Shown here piece by piece: positions 51,879 through 59,718 of a stretch of 64,000 bases of DNA. The notes below the pieces were generated by a model. The model saw only the letters and a list, made by a program, of their open reading frames with translations, searched no databases and had not been told where the DNA came from. A program made the position numbers and the translations under genes. Each line of letters starts with the position of its first letter. Within the stretch, counting starts at the first letter, position 1. This stretch comes from Natronospirillum sp965602035 (GTDB taxonomy: Bacteria > Pseudomonadota > Gammaproteobacteria > Pseudomonadales > Natronospirillaceae): NCBI GenBank assembly GCA_965602035.1, contig OZ271919.1:2356001-2420000 (forward strand), written 5' to 3'.

Positions 51879-52523
51879 ATGAAACAACGTATTGGGGCTT
51901 TGCTGGTCGGTTGCACGCTTGCAGTCATGTCGATGTCTGCCTCTGCGCAGGCATTGGAAGAGGGTGTCCACTATCGTGAGCTGAGTAACCCGTTGAACGT
52001 GTCGATTCCTTCGGGCAAGGACGCGGTTATTCACGAGTTCTTCTGGTATGGCTGCATTTACTGCTACAACCTCGAGCCCGCGGTGATCGAGTTCAAAGCG
52101 CAATTGCCGGACAATCTTGCATTCGAGGAAGTTCCTGCCACCTTCAGCGACATACATGAGCTTCATGGTCGGGCCTTTTACGCCTGGCAGCTCCTTGACC
52201 TGCCCGAGGACACGCATCAGGCAATCTACGATGAAATCTTCGTACGCAATAATAACCTGAGGTCGGAGTCAGCCGTTGCCAGTTTCATGGCATCACGCTA
52301 CGACGTGACAGAAGCGGAATTCGAGCGGATGATGAATTCGTTTTCCGTTCAGACAAAGATACGGGTTGCACAGAATATGACCGCGGGTGCACAGGTTCGG
52401 GGCACGCCATCCGTTATGGTTAACGGCCGGTATATGATTGAAAGTGGTATGCCGGGTGTGTCAAACAATCAGGATATGCTGCGAATTGCTCGCCAACTGG
52501 CTACCGAGGTATCGGGCGGCTGA
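51879..52523 (+). CDS. dsbA: thiol:disulfide interchange protein DsbA with atypical CIYC site
   Basis: A 214-residue periplasmic oxidase: signal peptide (LLVGCTLAVMSMSASAQA), thioredoxin fold with HEFFWYGCIYCYNLEPAVIE near residues 50-65 and cis-Pro loop VRGTPSVMVNG. Context, length and fold are those of the DsbA beside cytochromes c4/c5. The active site is CIYC where nearly all DsbA proteins have CPHC; the histidine that stabilises the reactive thiolate is replaced by tyrosine. Start at 51879 gives the signal peptide; longer in-frame extensions lack similarity. Confidence 0.88.
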   Translation: MKQRIGALLVGCTLAVMSMSASAQALEEGVHYRELSNPLNVSIPSGKDAVIHEFFWYGCIYCYNLEPAVIEFKAQLPDNLAFEEVPATFSDIHELHGRAFYAWQLLDLPEDTHQAIYDEIFVRNNNLRSESAVASFMASRYDVTEAEFERMMNSFSVQTKIRVAQNMTAGAQVRGTPSVMVNGRYMIESGMPGVSNNQDMLRIARQLATEVSGG

Positions 52524-52609
52524 ACCGGTCTGGTCGTCCCCGGCAGGCAGTCGGTGAGGGTCCGCAAACGGGAATCGGGTCGCTCTGGAGCGGCCCGACA
52601 GCCAAGGAC

Positions 52610-52801
52610 TCAGATCAGTTCCAGATCGTAATCTCCCAGCTCCTCCCGCAGTCTCTGGCGTTCAAGGTGATCTTCCACGGCACGTCTGGCCGCTAGTTTC
52701 CTGTGATTGTTCTGGCGCTTGTTCTCGCTGGATTCTGTAGACCGGTGCAGTTGGTCATCCACAATATTGGCCAGTTCCGTTTCAAAAAGATTCACCGACA
52801 T
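52610..52801 (-). CDS. PA3496-like small conserved protein
   Basis: A 63-residue acidic/basic, probably helical protein. The C-terminal half KLAARRAVEDHLERQRLREEL followed by an acidic tail resembles the PA3496 family, whose members are suspected to affect the envelope; nothing is proven. No TM or signal peptide. Convergent with dsbA. Confidence 0.65.
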   Translation of the reverse strand: MSVNLFETELANIVDDQLHRSTESSENKRQNNHRKLAARRAVEDHLERQRLREELGDYDLELI

Positions 52802-53001
52802 GGTTTAACTCCTTGTTCCGCTGCAAGCATACCTGCAATGCCTTGCAGGATTCTTGCCTGTTTTTTTAATTGTTGGTTCAGCATGTAAAAGTCTAGCCCA
52901 ATCCCAGGGTGGGCTCAATCCGGGGATGCTTGGGCAGGGTCCCACCGATTCATGTCGTTTGTGTGACGACCGCCCTGTTATAGCGGATGACAGCGAGCAC
53001 A
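52802..53001. other. 200-bp gap, no gene recognised
   Basis: The space between two minus-strand genes shows short open frames only. It must hold the promoter of the PA3496-like gene; no convincing hexamers were picked out. Confidence 0.3.
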
Positions 53002-53523
53002 CTAGTCGATCCAACGAACCTGATCACCCCCGGCCTGTTGTGCGGCTCCGGCAGCAACCCTTGCCTGATCCACAAGATCCGCACCCAGGTTGAACGGAGT
53101 GGCTATCGCGACTCCCAGCGAGCCGGTGGGCAGGATCTCGCGCTGGTCCAGCAGGACGGGTCGGTGGATTTCCCGGGTAATCTGGTCGATGGCCGATTTC
53201 AGCGACGATTTATCACGGTAGGGGGTGATCAGCAGGCCGAACTCGTAGGCTGACAGTCGGGCAGCCAGGCTTAGCGGCGCCTCCATCTGACTGATACGCC
53301 CGGCAATATCGCGGACTGTGAATTCCACCGCGGTCTGCCCGTGTAATCGCCCGTGGGCTTCAAGGCCGTCCAACAGAAGTATGGCAACGGCAACACCCGC
53401 CGCGTGGCCGGCAGACAGTCTCAGCGACTCGTCCAGCCTCCGGAGGAAGTCTCGGCCGTCCGGTAGCCCGGTCAGGGCGTCGGGATTCTCCGTTTGCCAA
53501 TGGCTTATTGTACTCATGGGCAT
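53002..53523 (-). CDS. degenerate GGDEF-domain protein
   Basis: A 173-residue protein consisting of one GGDEF-fold domain: NPDALTGLPDGRDFLRRLDE (the DxLTGLPNR entry), VAVAILLLDGLEAHGRLHGQ, and GSLGVAIATPF near the end. The catalytic GG(D/E)EF is replaced by SAYEF (in RLSAYEFGLLITPY), so it should not make c-di-GMP; it may bind GTP or c-di-GMP or act as a scaffold. ATG 53523 has GGAGG upstream. It has no sensor domain. Confidence 0.72.
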   Translation of the reverse strand: MPMSTISHWQTENPDALTGLPDGRDFLRRLDESLRLSAGHAAGVAVAILLLDGLEAHGRLHGQTAVEFTVRDIAGRISQMEAPLSLAARLSAYEFGLLITPYRDKSSLKSAIDQITREIHRPVLLDQREILPTGSLGVAIATPFNLGADLVDQARVAAGAAQQAGGDQVRWID

Positions 53524-53597
53524 CTCGCTGCCCTCCGGGCAATAGGTGCATTCCGAACAGGCGGCTTACTTAAACTTAAAGCTGGGGCGCCAGCCGG

Positions 53598-53625
53598 TTG
53601 CGGGCTCTGGCTGCTGGGTTAGAAT
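53598..53625 (+). promoter_or_regulatory. possible uvrD promoter
   Basis: TTGCGG (53598-53603) and TAGAAT (53620-53625) with 16-bp spacing, about 115 bp upstream of uvrD. No CTGT-N8-ACAG LexA-type box was seen in the gap, so SOS control is not supported by inspection. Confidence 0.45.
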
Positions 53626-53742
53626 AGTGCAGCTACAAACCGGCCCCGTTTTCCAGCATTAGCTCGGCTTGAGTGAGAGCCGCCCTGCTGTTTCTGTAAA
53701 TCTAGTCGCTAATCCGCGTCCCTGCCAGATTGGGAGTATCCG

Positions 53743-55899
53743 ATGTCGATAGTTGAACGCCTGAAATCGCTGAACGCACCACAGCAGCAGGCGGTACGCT
53801 CCGAGGCGCGCCACCTGTTGGTGCTGGCAGGGGCGGGCAGCGGGAAAACCCGGGTGCTTACACATCGCATTGCGTGGTTGCTTGAAACCGGACTGGCCGC
53901 GCCCTCCGGTATTCTGGCGGTAACCTTTACCAACAAGGCAGCACGCGAAATGAAAGCGCGTGTAGAGGGATTGCTTGACCAGTCGGCTGCCCCGCTCTGG
54001 ATCGGCACATTCCACGGCCTCGCGCACCGGCTCCTGCGGCAGCACTGGCTCGAAGCCGATCTGCCTCGTGAGTTCCAGATCATGGACAGCGATGATCAGC
54101 TCCGACTGATCAAACGGCTGATGGCGCAGCTCGGTGTCCAGAACACCAGCGTACAGCCGCGCCAGATACAGTGGTTTATCAATGGAGCCAAGGATTCCGG
54201 ACGACGTGCCCGCCACCTCGCGCCGGCGAGTGACCCGTTCGAGACGACCTGCCAGCAGGTTTATCAGGCCTACGAGCAGGCCTGTCAGACCGCCGGTGTG
54301 GTCGACTTCGCTGAATTGCTGCTGCGATCGTATGAGCTGTGGCGGGACAATGAGGCCCTGCTGAAGCACTATCGTGCCCGCTTCCGTCACCTGCTGGTGG
54401 ACGAGTTCCAGGATATCAATGACATCCAGTATGCCTGGTTGCGCCTGGTACTCGGCGACAGCGGTAATCTGACCGTGGTCGGTGACGATGACCAGTCCAT
54501 CTATGGCTGGCGTGGCGCCCGCGTAGAAACCATACAACAGTTTCATACCGACTTCCCCGGTGCCGAACTGGTCCGCCTCGAGCAGAATTATCGCTCTACC
54601 CGGACGATTCTGGACGCCGCCAATGCTGTCATCGGTCGCAACCAGGGCCGCCTGGGCAAGGAGCTCTGGTCGGAGGGAGACCAGGGCGACCCGATCCAGG
54701 TCTACGCCGCATTCAACGAGCAGGACGAGGCCCGATTTGTCGCGGAACGGATTCGCTCGGCCCTGGATGGAGGCGAGTCCCCTGAAGAAATGGCGATTCT
54801 GTATCGATCAAACGCCCAGTCGCGCGTGATGGAGGAGCACCTCATGCGCGAACAAATCCCCTATCGCATTTATGGCGGTATGCGTTTCTACGAGCGCCTC
54901 GAGATACGGAATGCGCTGGCCTATCTGAGGCTTATTGCGAACCCTCACGATGACCCGGCCATGGAGCGTGTGATCAACGTACCGCCACGGGGGGTCGGTG
55001 AGAAATCGCTGCAGATGCTGCGGCAGCTGGCCCGCGACGAGGGCAGCTCGCTCTGGCAGGCGGTACATACGGCGCTGGAGAAGCGGCTGCTCCGTGGTAA
55101 GGCCAACAATGCGCTCAGCAGTTTAGTTGCCTTGCTGGCGCAGTTGTCAGAGCAGCGCGAGGATCTGTCGCTGCGTGAACTCACAGAGACCATTCTGGAG
55201 GATACGGGGCTGCTGGCCTACCACCAGAACGAGAAGGGGGAGCGCGCAGAGGCACGGGTGGAGAACCTCAAAGAGCTGACCGGCGCATTGGAAGCTTACA
55301 AAGGCGATGACACTCAGGATGCATTGAGCGAATTCCTGTCCGAGGCCAGTCTTGACGCCGGCGACTCCCAGGCGGATGACCACGAGCCCGCAGTGAATCT
55401 GATGACACTGCATTCAGCCAAGGGACTCGAATTTGATACGGTTTACCTGATCGGCATGGAGGAAAACCTTTTCCCACACCAGATGTCGGCGCAGGATCCT
55501 GACCGGCTCGAAGAAGAGCGCCGACTCTGTTACGTGGGGATAACCCGGGCTGAAAGATCGTTGGTGATGACCCATGCGGAGTCACGGCGATTGTATGGTC
55601 AGGAAAACTTCAACCCCGTTTCCCGGTTCGTGCGTGAAATTCCCGACGATCTGCGACTGGAAGTACGTATGAACCTGGTCATGTCGCGACCGACCATGGC
55701 CACGACGGAGGCCAGTCACGATTCCGCGGATGAGCCGGGTTTGCCGCTCGGCGCCCGGGTACTGCACCCCATTTTCGGCGAAGGCGTTGTGCTCCAGTTT
55801 GAGGGGCATGGCCCCAACGCTACAGTGCAGGTTCAATTCGAGGATCAGGGGCTGAAGAACCTGGTTTATCAGTTCGCCAAACTGGAAGTGATAGCCTGA
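53743..55899 (+). CDS. uvrD: DNA helicase II
   Basis: A 718-residue SF1A helicase. Motifs in order: Q-motif LNAPQQQAV, Walker A AGAGSGKTRVLTHRI near residue 30, TFTNKAAREM, IGTFHGLAHRLLR, DEFQDIN, GDDDQSIYGWRGA, LEQNYRS, TLHSAKGLEFDTVYL and YVGITRAERSL. The C-terminal tail ends with a Tudor-like segment (LGARVLHPIFGEGVV). It unwinds DNA in excision and mismatch repair. Confidence 0.96.
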   Translation: MSIVERLKSLNAPQQQAVRSEARHLLVLAGAGSGKTRVLTHRIAWLLETGLAAPSGILAVTFTNKAAREMKARVEGLLDQSAAPLWIGTFHGLAHRLLRQHWLEADLPREFQIMDSDDQLRLIKRLMAQLGVQNTSVQPRQIQWFINGAKDSGRRARHLAPASDPFETTCQQVYQAYEQACQTAGVVDFAELLLRSYELWRDNEALLKHYRARFRHLLVDEFQDINDIQYAWLRLVLGDSGNLTVVGDDDQSIYGWRGARVETIQQFHTDFPGAELVRLEQNYRSTRTILDAANAVIGRNQGRLGKELWSEGDQGDPIQVYAAFNEQDEARFVAERIRSALDGGESPEEMAILYRSNAQSRVMEEHLMREQIPYRIYGGMRFYERLEIRNALAYLRLIANPHDDPAMERVINVPPRGVGEKSLQMLRQLARDEGSSLWQAVHTALEKRLLRGKANNALSSLVALLAQLSEQREDLSLRELTETILEDTGLLAYHQNEKGERAEARVENLKELTGALEAYKGDDTQDALSEFLSEASLDAGDSQADDHEPAVNLMTLHSAKGLEFDTVYLIGMEENLFPHQMSAQDPDRLEEERRLCYVGITRAERSLVMTHAESRRLYGQENFNPVSRFVREIPDDLRLEVRMNLVMSRPTMATTEASHDSADEPGLPLGARVLHPIFGEGVVLQFEGHGPNATVQVQFEDQGLKNLVYQFAKLEVIA

Positions 55900-55929
55900 A
55901 TACCGCACTCTGGCTCAGTGCAACAGCGC

Positions 55930-56367
55930 TCAGCGTGCAGAAGCGGGCAGTGGCCGAATCCGCCGCTTCTCATCGATGGCCACGTAGGTGAACAGCGCCT
56001 CCGTCACTTTCTGGCGTCGGTCTTCTTCGGGCATACGGCACCAGACTTCGATCGACACACGCAAAGAGCTTCGCCCGGTATGTTCGAGTACGGCGTAACA
56101 ACAGACAACTGAACCAACACGCACCGGTCTCACGAATGACATGTCACCGATCGCCATTGTGGTAACACGACCCTGTGCAATCTTTGCCGCCATCAGCGCT
56201 GCAGCCGTGTCCATCTGGGTTACCAGCCAGCCGCCGGAAATATCACCGATCGGATTCGCATCCGCCATGGTGGGAACGACCCGCAGCATCAGCTCACCCT
56301 TCGGGTCCGGTGAGCGAGCGTCGGTATCGTCGTCAGGTAACGTCATTGAGTCAGGCCGGTCAGTCAT
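55930..56367 (-). CDS. acyl-CoA thioesterase (YciA-like hotdog protein)
   Basis: A 145-residue hotdog-fold enzyme: ELMLRVVPTMADANPIGDIS, GGWLVTQMDTAAALMAAKIA with the conserved Asp, and MSFVRPVRVGSVVCCYAVLE. This is the YciA/BACH-type acyl-CoA hydrolase pattern. The start is uncertain: ATG 56367 or one 7 codons later (MTLPDD); neither has a good ribosome-binding sequence, and a TATACT hexamer lies only 9 nt upstream of the first. Convergent with uvrD. Confidence 0.85.
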   Translation of the reverse strand: MTDRPDSMTLPDDDTDARSPDPKGELMLRVVPTMADANPIGDISGGWLVTQMDTAAALMAAKIAQGRVTTMAIGDMSFVRPVRVGSVVCCYAVLEHTGRSSLRVSIEVWCRMPEEDRRQKVTEALFTYVAIDEKRRIRPLPASAR

Positions 56368-56455
56368 GAACAGCCAGTATAACGGGAATTTCAGGGCAGC
56401 TACAGTGCGACGATCCGGCAGCAGATTACGCCCGAGGACTTTAGGCCTGCAGGTA

Positions 56456-56484
56456 TTGACGCAAATTGGTCCCGTGAGTATATT
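56456..56484 (+). promoter_or_regulatory. tRNA-Thr promoter
   Basis: TTGACG (56456-56461) and TATATT (56479-56484) with exactly 17 bp between them, about 12 bp before the tRNA 5' end. GCGCC after the -10 is a mild discriminator, as in stringently controlled genes. Good match in sequence and position. Confidence 0.75.
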
Positions 56485-56496
56485 AGCGCCCGTCTT

Positions 56497-56572
<76 letters not shown>

Positions 56573-56597
56573 ATTACTGCGCTTAAGCGTGAAAATG

Positions 56598-56631
56598 CCC
56601 GGGCCATCACAGGTGAGTCCGGGTTTTTTTT
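56598..56631 (+). terminator. intrinsic terminator after tRNA-Thr
   Basis: CCCGG/CCGGG stem with a 16-nt loop followed by T8. The stem is short but the T-run is strong, 26 bp after the tRNA. Confidence 0.65.
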
Positions 56632-56646
56632 GCCTGGCTGAATCCG

Positions 56647-56976
56647 GTGATTACTATGCGCGCCCTGTTGATTGATGCAGCTCAGCTGCTTGCCCCATGG
56701 CACTATTTTCTCTGTACTGCCTTCGCCGCTACGCTGCTGGTGATTTTCGGGCAATCCATCAACCGTAAAGCGCGGCACTGGATGCGTGGTCTGCATTTTG
56801 TCTTGCGCACCGCGCTGTTTGTCATACTCTGTGCAGTAGGCTACGGGTATCTGACCGTTCAGGGGGGACTATGGCTCACACAATTGGTCGCGTGGATCGA
56901 GCCGGAATTCCAGGCACCGGCCATCGTCGGTGCTTTTCTCTGGGCCGGGTGGTACGCGGAGCGGCACAGTGTCTGA
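56647..56976 (+). CDS. DUF3392-like small membrane protein
   Basis: A 109-residue protein with three TMs: PWHYFLCTAFAATLLVIFGQ, LHFVLRTALFVILCAVGYGY and a C-terminal one (APAIVGAFLWAGWYAER). The LCTAFAATLLVIFGQSINR stretch matches my recollection of DUF3392 proteins of gammaproteobacteria; function unknown. Starts at GTG 56647 or ATG 56656. Its end overlaps the next gene. Confidence 0.6.
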   Translation: MITMRALLIDAAQLLAPWHYFLCTAFAATLLVIFGQSINRKARHWMRGLHFVLRTALFVILCAVGYGYLTVQGGLWLTQLVAWIEPEFQAPAIVGAFLWAGWYAERHSV

Positions 56977-57824
56977 CCACGCTGCTGCTGTGTGTGGCTC
57001 TGGTTCCGACTGGCAGCGCATTCGGTGACCGGGGCCATGAGCTGGTAGCTCAGCTGGCCACCTATTACCTGACGGACGACGGCCAGGCCCTTATAGAGGA
57101 CTTTTACGGCAGTAACTATCGTCGCCTGTTTCTGGCCGACAGCCTGTATGCGGCCGATGTTACAGAGCAGCGTGGCAATGAATGGCGCCTCGGGTTTCAT
57201 TACACCTGGTTCAGCGAGGGCGACGCCGGGTTCGTCGCTGATCAGCACTGCCCGCGTGGGCAGTGTTCAGTGGCGGCCGTACTGGCAGCCCGGGATGTGC
57301 TGAGTGATCAGAGCCGCTCACCGCAGAGCCGGCTGGATGCGCTGCGTTTTCTTGTCCACTATACCGCTGACCTGCACGATCCGGTGAACGCCGGGTTTCG
57401 CGATGACCTGGGCGGGCGACGGGTAGAACTGACAGACAGCAGCCTGGAAACGCATACGTTGTATGAGATCTGGCAGGAAGATCTGTTTGACCACCTGGAT
57501 CATCCGCCCTTCGTCATGGCCAATGTCTACGCCCGCCAGATGCAGGATTTTGACGTTGATCAGTGGCAGAACGGGGAGCCGCAGAGCTGGGTATGGGAAA
57601 CCCACGAAGCAGCGCGGAATACGGCCTGGCCATTGGCTGAACAGGCCGGAGGCTGGAACGCTATCTATCGCCGGGATGCCTTGCCGGTGCTGGAAGAGCA
57701 ACTCCAGAAAGCCGCTGTACGGCTGGCATTTCTGATCAATCAGGTAGCAGCCTCTGATCTGTCGTTGCCAGCGGGCCCGGTGGTTGAGGAGCCCCTGCTG
57801 GATTACGAGCCCACCGGCCGCTGA
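56949..57824 (+). CDS. S1/P1-type nuclease, secreted
   Basis: A 291-residue protein read from GTG 56949, which yields a good signal peptide (CLTTLLLCVALVPTGSA) and mature start FGDRGHELVAQLA, the N-terminal zinc-binding pattern of the S1/P1 family. Further His/Asp ligands are in FHYTWFS, FLVHYTADLHDPVNAGF and LETHTLYEIWQE. These trinuclear-zinc enzymes cleave single-stranded nucleic acids outside the cytoplasm. A longer start (ATG 56871) would overlap the preceding gene by 106 bp. C-terminal 25 residues are not conserved. Confidence 0.85.
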   Translation: MVRGAAQCLTTLLLCVALVPTGSAFGDRGHELVAQLATYYLTDDGQALIEDFYGSNYRRLFLADSLYAADVTEQRGNEWRLGFHYTWFSEGDAGFVADQHCPRGQCSVAAVLAARDVLSDQSRSPQSRLDALRFLVHYTADLHDPVNAGFRDDLGGRRVELTDSSLETHTLYEIWQEDLFDHLDHPPFVMANVYARQMQDFDVDQWQNGEPQSWVWETHEAARNTAWPLAEQAGGWNAIYRRDALPVLEEQLQKAAVRLAFLINQVAASDLSLPAGPVVEEPLLDYEPTGR

Positions 57825-57830
57825 TTCCGC

Positions 57831-58712
57831 TCAGGTTATCACCAGCGGTACTATACTCAGGTCCAGGACGGTACCGGCAAACACCGCCAGACCGGCCCAG
57901 TGATTACTCAGAAAGGCACGGAAACATGGCATTCTCTCCCGGCCATGAATAAGCCGGTGCTGCCGTATGAATACCCCGACCGCGCACGCCAGGCCGACGT
58001 AGTAGACTATACCGAAGCTCTCAATGAATCCGACCAGCACCATTCCGGCAAGAAATGCCGCCTGGAACCCACCGATGGCAACCCGATCGTAGTCGCCGAA
58101 AAATATGGCTGTGGAACGAACACCGATCAGCAGATCGTCGTCCCGGTCAACCATGGCGTATTCGGTATCGTACGCGATGATCCAGCAGATCGCGCTGAGA
58201 AACAGGAGCCAGGCGGTTGGTACCAGCGCAGCGTCCTGTGCCGTAAACGCCATGGGAATCGCCCATGAAAACGCGAGACCCAGAAACAGTTGCGGCCAGT
58301 GTGTATAGCGCTTCATGAACGGATACAAAGCCGCGAGCCCCAGGGCGACAACGGACATGGCGATGGTGTGTGCGTTTGTCGTAAGTACCAGCAGAAACGC
58401 AATGACGGTGAGCCCACCTGCTAGCGCCAGAGCCTCCGGGACCAGTATTCTGCCCGTTGCCAGGGGGCGCTCGCGCGTTCGTTTGACGTGCCCGTCAATG
58501 TGGCGGTCGGCCACATCATTGATCACACACCCGGCACTGCGCATAGACACTACGCCGGCGATGAATACGGCTACAATCCAGGGTGACGGGGTTCCGTCGC
58601 CGGCAATCCACACGGCCCAGAGCGTCTGCCAGAGCAGAACATAAATGCCGATTGGCCGATTAAGCCGTGTGAGCTGCAAATAGAGATGGATTCGCTCCCA
58701 AACCATGGACAC
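57831..58712 (-). CDS. ubiA: 4-hydroxybenzoate polyprenyltransferase
   Basis: A 293-residue eight-TM prenyltransferase of ubiquinone synthesis. First Asp motif in NDVADRHIDGHVKRTRERP near residue 72; second in YDTEYAMVDRDDDLLIGVRS. Start GTG 58712 is chosen because AAGGA lies 7 nt upstream; ATG 58706 is alternative. The usual partner ubiC (chorismate lyase) is not adjacent. Confidence 0.94.
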   Translation of the reverse strand: MSMVWERIHLYLQLTRLNRPIGIYVLLWQTLWAVWIAGDGTPSPWIVAVFIAGVVSMRSAGCVINDVADRHIDGHVKRTRERPLATGRILVPEALALAGGLTVIAFLLVLTTNAHTIAMSVVALGLAALYPFMKRYTHWPQLFLGLAFSWAIPMAFTAQDAALVPTAWLLFLSAICWIIAYDTEYAMVDRDDDLLIGVRSTAIFFGDYDRVAIGGFQAAFLAGMVLVGFIESFGIVYYVGLACAVGVFIRQHRLIHGRERMPCFRAFLSNHWAGLAVFAGTVLDLSIVPLVIT

Positions 58713-58964
58713 AGCGTATTCCTTATAGTTTACTGGTTGCGGGTGCAGTCTACCTGCGGCGTTCCCGAATCGCGACCGTTTCGCCGATTCTGAAGGCTGC
58801 CCTGCCGGCCCGGTTCAATTTGGAATCTGGTGTTGTGAAACCCGTCGGCTTTTTTTGCGGATCAGGGTGACTTCAGGTTGACGAGGCAGCCGGTGCTTAC
58901 AAGAATAGGCCGTTGGCGAGGAGCGTCAATTTCAGCCTTAAAACCACGAGAGGAAATTCGACTT

Positions 58965-59237
58965 ATGCGTAAACCAGAACTGGCCGCCGCGATTGCAGAG
59001 CGTGCGGAACTGTCAAAAGATAAAGCCAACGACGTTCTGAATGTCGTGCTGGATGAAATTACCAATTCGGTCTCCAAAGGTGACGCTGTCACGCTGGTTG
59101 GCTTCGGTACATTCCAGAAAAAAGATCGTAGCGCACGCACGGGCAAGAACCCCCAGACTGGTCAGGCCATCCAGATTCCAGCAAGCAGCACGGTCGGTTT
59201 CAAGGCAGGCAAGGCGCTGAAAGACTCAGTGAACTGA
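58965..59237 (+). CDS. hup: DNA-binding protein HU
   Basis: A 90-residue HU: RKPELAAAIAERAELSKDKA, VTLVGFGTFQKKDRSARTGK and NPQTGQAIQIPASSTVGFKA, the beta-arm Pro in QIPAS. Typical HU-alpha/beta length. GAGAGGA precedes the ATG. TTGACG (58878-58883) with a weak AAGAAT 17 bp on may be its promoter. Confidence 0.96.
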   Translation: MRKPELAAAIAERAELSKDKANDVLNVVLDEITNSVSKGDAVTLVGFGTFQKKDRSARTGKNPQTGQAIQIPASSTVGFKAGKALKDSVN

Positions 59238-59271
59238 TTCCACTCCCCCTGAGTGGCCTGTAAATTCTGTA

Positions 59272-59298
59272 GCCGGGGCAATGTGTTGTTGCCCCGGC
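59272..59298 (+). repeat. 10-bp inverted repeat between hup and ridA
   Basis: GCCGGGGCAA and TTGCCCCGGC form a perfect GC-rich stem with a 7-nt loop, 34 bp after the HU stop and about 17 bp before the ridA ATG. There is no T-run. It could protect the HU message 3' end, attenuate ridA, or be a dispersed palindromic element. Confidence 0.55.
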
Positions 59299-59314
59299 GC
59301 TTCGGGAACTGACA

Positions 59315-59701
59315 ATGTCACGCCAGATTATCTCCACCGACAAGGCGCCGAGCGCGATCGGCCCATACTCGCAAGCTGTGCGCATCGGCAACACGGTCTA
59401 CCTGTCCGGACAGATCCCATTGCATCCCGAAACCATGGAACTGGTTCCGGGTGGACGGGATGCCGAAATCGAGCAGGTGTTTTCCAATCTCGGCGCTGTC
59501 TGCGCGGCGGCCGGTGGCAGCCTGCAGGATATAGCCCGGCTTACTATTTACCTGACCGACATCGCGGACTTCGGTCGGGTCAATGACGCCATGATCCGTC
59601 ACTTCGAAGAGCCTTATCCGGCTCGCGCTGCCATAGGCGTTGCATCCCTGCCCAAAGGGGCTGCAGTCGAAATGGACGCTATTCTGGTCCTCGCGGATTA
59701 A
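59315..59701 (+). CDS. ridA: enamine/imine deaminase RidA
   Basis: A 128-residue YjgF/RidA protein: DKAPSAIGPYSQAVRIGNTV, YLSGQIPLHPET, the catalytic-arginine region PYPARAAIGVASLPKGAAVE and EMDAILV. It hydrolyses reactive 2-aminoacrylate. It precedes recG by 9-18 bp; in relatives spoT-ridA-recG is common, but spoT is absent here. Confidence 0.95.
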   Translation: MSRQIISTDKAPSAIGPYSQAVRIGNTVYLSGQIPLHPETMELVPGGRDAEIEQVFSNLGAVCAAAGGSLQDIARLTIYLTDIADFGRVNDAMIRHFEEPYPARAAIGVASLPKGAAVEMDAILVLAD

Positions 59702-59718
59702 TCGGGTCGGTGCCCAGT

